64,000 nucleotides of DNA, taken from positions 1 through 64,000 of the forward strand of contig NZ_NJAG01000016.1 of the NCBI RefSeq assembly GCF_002872335.1. The letters run 5' to 3'. A model generated the notes under the pieces. That model saw nothing but the letters and a program-made list of their open reading frames with translations, made no database searches and had not been told where the DNA came from. The DNA comes from Siphonobacter sp. BAB-5405 (GTDB lineage: Bacteria > Bacteroidota > Bacteroidia > Cytophagales > Spirosomataceae). Each line of letters opens with the position of its first letter. Positions within the stretch are counted from its first letter, which is position 1. The position numbers were made by a program, and so were the translations under genes. Below, piece by piece: positions 62,657 to 64,000 of the stretch.

Positions 62657-62866
62657 TTAAGATTTCTTCAAAAAGCAGGTCTTCAGGACCAGTTTGGTTT
62701 TCTCCACTTTACATTCCACTTCTTCCTCATCATCGGTCAGGCGAATATTTTTGATAGCGGTTCCCTGTTTCAGCGTCATGGAGGTACCCTTTACTTTCAG
62801 ACTTTTAATCACGACTACTGAATCGCCATCTTTTAATTCGTTGCCATTACTGTCAACTGCACTCAT
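62657..62866 (-). CDS. PhnA/YjdM C-terminal domain protein
   Basis: 69 residues. DSNGNELKDGDSVVVIKSLK and KGTSMTLKQGTAIKNI match the PhnA/YjdM C-terminal SH3-like domain; the zinc ribbon of the full protein is absent. Cytosolic; function not defined despite the historic link to phosphonates. Confidence 0.78.
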   Translation of the reverse strand: MSAVDSNGNELKDGDSVVVIKSLKVKGTSMTLKQGTAIKNIRLTDDEEEVECKVEKTKLVLKTCFLKKS

Positions 62867-62952
62867 AGGATTTGTTGTTTAAGTTAGGTAAAATGTTGTT
62901 TGTTTTATTCAATCACAGGTTCGTTATTCGTCTTGCTGAGACGGCTGGTCTT

Positions 62953-63141
62953 TTAGTCCGTATGCATTCCATGCCGGGCATCCCATGCCGGCACACCCAC
63001 CGCTCTTTTCATCTGGCTCAAGGCCACCACATTGCCGAGGAAGTAGGCGGCTTGAGTCCCAGAATGGAATTCCGACATGGAATGTGATAGGACGGGGCCT
63101 GTATTTATGTTGTCCATGCAGAAATCTGCAACTTTTAACAA
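62953..63141 (-). CDS. Doubtful small reading frame
   Basis: 62 residues with a central stretch TQAAYFLGNVVALSQMKRAV. Nothing recognised; a longer overlapping frame exists. Could be chance. Confidence 0.25.
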   Translation of the reverse strand: MLKVADFCMDNINTGPVLSHSMSEFHSGTQAAYFLGNVVALSQMKRAVGVPAWDARHGMHTD

Positions 63142-63168
63142 CTATCAACTTTAATCAGAAGATGAAAA

Positions 63169-63261
63169 CCTCTCCCGCCCCTGAGCAACGGAACGGCCTA
63201 CGACAGCCGCGATGCGGTGGCCTAGTGTAGGCTGTCGTTAGGCGTGGAGAGGCTCAGGGGC
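63169..63261 (+). ncRNA. Possible structured RNA with pseudoknot
   Basis: CCTCTCC (63169-63175) pairs with GGAGAGG (63246-63252), GCCCCTGAGC (63177-63186) with GCTCAGGGGC (63252-63261), and the 13-bp hairpin arm 63196-63208 with 63230-63243 (one bulge). The first two pairings cross, making an H-type pseudoknot or two exclusive states. Strand is not certain. No family recognised; a DNA element is also possible. Confidence 0.5.
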
Positions 63262-63418
63262 TACTAGTCGGCTTTGCCTGCGGGAACAATCTCAGTCTAG
63301 GTGAATAACGAAGCTTGATAAGAACAAACTTTCTCCAGCACGAAATAGAAATAAGCCATTAACCAGGTTACTTGTGGCACCAAACTCGGTCTATTCAAGG
63401 CAACATACATGAACGACT
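63262..63418. other. Gene-free stretch
   Basis: Follows the structured sequence and precedes the methyltransferase stop. No frame, repeat or clear terminator recognised. Confidence 0.4.
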
Positions 63419-64000
63419 TCACCGTCGCAAATTATCCAGCACAATCGCCGTAGCAATGCCTGCGTTCAGTGATTCGGCTTCGCCGAACCGGGGAATGGTG
63501 ATGCGTTTCTGAATGAAGCCTTCGTTTTCCGGACGAATGCCGTTGGCTTCGTTGCCAATCACGATGTATCCCGATTCACTAAAGCTTAAGCCGTGAATGG
63601 ATTCCCCGTCGAGGAAGGTACCGTAAACCGTCTGGGTTTTCTCCTGTTCGAAAAATTCCTGCAGCGGGACATAATACGTTTGTACACGCGTAAAGGAACC
63701 CATACTGGCTGCAATCACCTTCGGATTGTACACATCCACGCAGGAAGTCGAGCAGATAATCTTTTTTATTCCGTACCAATCGGCAATCCGAATGATGGTT
63801 CCGAGGTTACCCGGATCGCGTATATCATCGAGTACCAGAGCAAATTCCTGGCCCCGTACCCGCAGCGGAAGGTTTTCTTTCGTTTCTGCAATGGCCAGGG
63901 CGGCATTGTTGGATTGCAGGGTTCCAACCTTTTCGAGTTCATCTTCCGTCACCAATTCAGGCCGGAAGGGTTGCTCGTCGAGTAGCTTTTGGTTTTCTTT
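63419..64000 (-). CDS. TrmH/SpoU-family RNA 2'-O-methyltransferase (5' end outside window)
   Basis: 193 residues visible, open to the window edge. DDIRDPGNLGTIIRIADWYG, GNEANGI and IPRFGEAESLNAGIAT are SpoU motifs 1-3 forming the knotted AdoMet site. It methylates a ribose in rRNA or tRNA; RlmB-like rRNA methylation is likely given the RNA-binding N-terminal domain starting outside the window. Confidence 0.9.
   Translation of the reverse strand, partial: KENQKLLDEQPFRPELVTEDELEKVGTLQSNNAALAIAETKENLPLRVRGQEFALVLDDIRDPGNLGTIIRIADWYGIKKIICSTSCVDVYNPKVIAASMGSFTRVQTYYVPLQEFFEQEKTQTVYGTFLDGESIHGLSFSESGYIVIGNEANGIRPENEGFIQKRITIPRFGEAESLNAGIATAIVLDNLRR

Noticed and set aside
63169-63261. HDV-like ribozyme
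   Set aside because: The crossing order of pairings is similar, but the hairpin is too long and there is no P4 or catalytic-C region.

Overview
The window looks like chromosomal DNA of a Bacteroidota bacterium, probably Cytophagales (Spirosoma/Siphonobacter-like). The signs are BatB/BatC-type VWA and TPR genes, promoters with TAnnTTTG -7 boxes, almost no Shine-Dalgarno sites, PKD-domain lipoproteins, a GH28 enzyme and a DUF5618 protein. The genus is an inference; no rRNA gene is present.

Region 1 (1-976) holds the 3' end of a gene with a JAMM/DUF4329-like HxHP...SxxD motif and a small secreted protein, closed by a terminator. Region 2 (about 1038-31100) is a compact virus-like element. Nearly 45 tightly packed genes lie on the minus strand, with a divergent XRE repressor and paired operators at the right end. 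It encodes an HUH rolling-circle Rep, an FtsK/HerA-type (or Zot-like) ATPase, histone-like basic proteins, a lysis module (GH19 endolysin, holin-like protein, overlapping spanin-like pair) and a beta-helix spike. It also encodes a lytic transglycosylase, an SGNH esterase, two TIM-barrel-like proteins and more than a dozen small proteins with one C-terminal membrane segment followed by a Lys/Arg tail. I see no terminase, portal, HK97 capsid, tail, secretin or integrase. It therefore resembles a membrane-containing or filamentous tailless virus that replicates by rolling circle, of a type I cannot place. Notable details are a dnaX-type A_AAA_AAG site that could add a membrane anchor to the endolysin, helically phased CCGG triplets in 21.2-24.0 kb, and an ATCCAACCC motif before seven start codons.

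Region 3 (31.1-40.9 kb) is AT-rich accessory DNA. It holds a PKD lipoprotein gene and its broken copy flanking two unknown genes, a PD-(D/E)XK-like protein, and a three-gene operon of DNA methyltransferase, PtuA-like ATPase and HNH nuclease (Septu-like or restriction-like defence). A decayed tyrosine-recombinase fragment lies next to a tRNA-Arg gene with an abnormal T-arm, which suggests an old tRNA integration site.

Region 4 (40.9-64.0 kb) is ordinary core genome: a tRNA operon (Ser-Pro-Arg), batB/batC, purC, a STAS protein, rnz, GH28, gltB-gltD, an EmrAB/TolC-type efflux operon with a divergent AraC regulator, a Gfo/Idh/MocA oxidoreductase, an AlaA-like aminotransferase, a queuosine-precursor transporter, a PhnA-domain protein and a truncated SpoU methyltransferase. 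A possible pseudoknotted RNA lies at 63169-63261.
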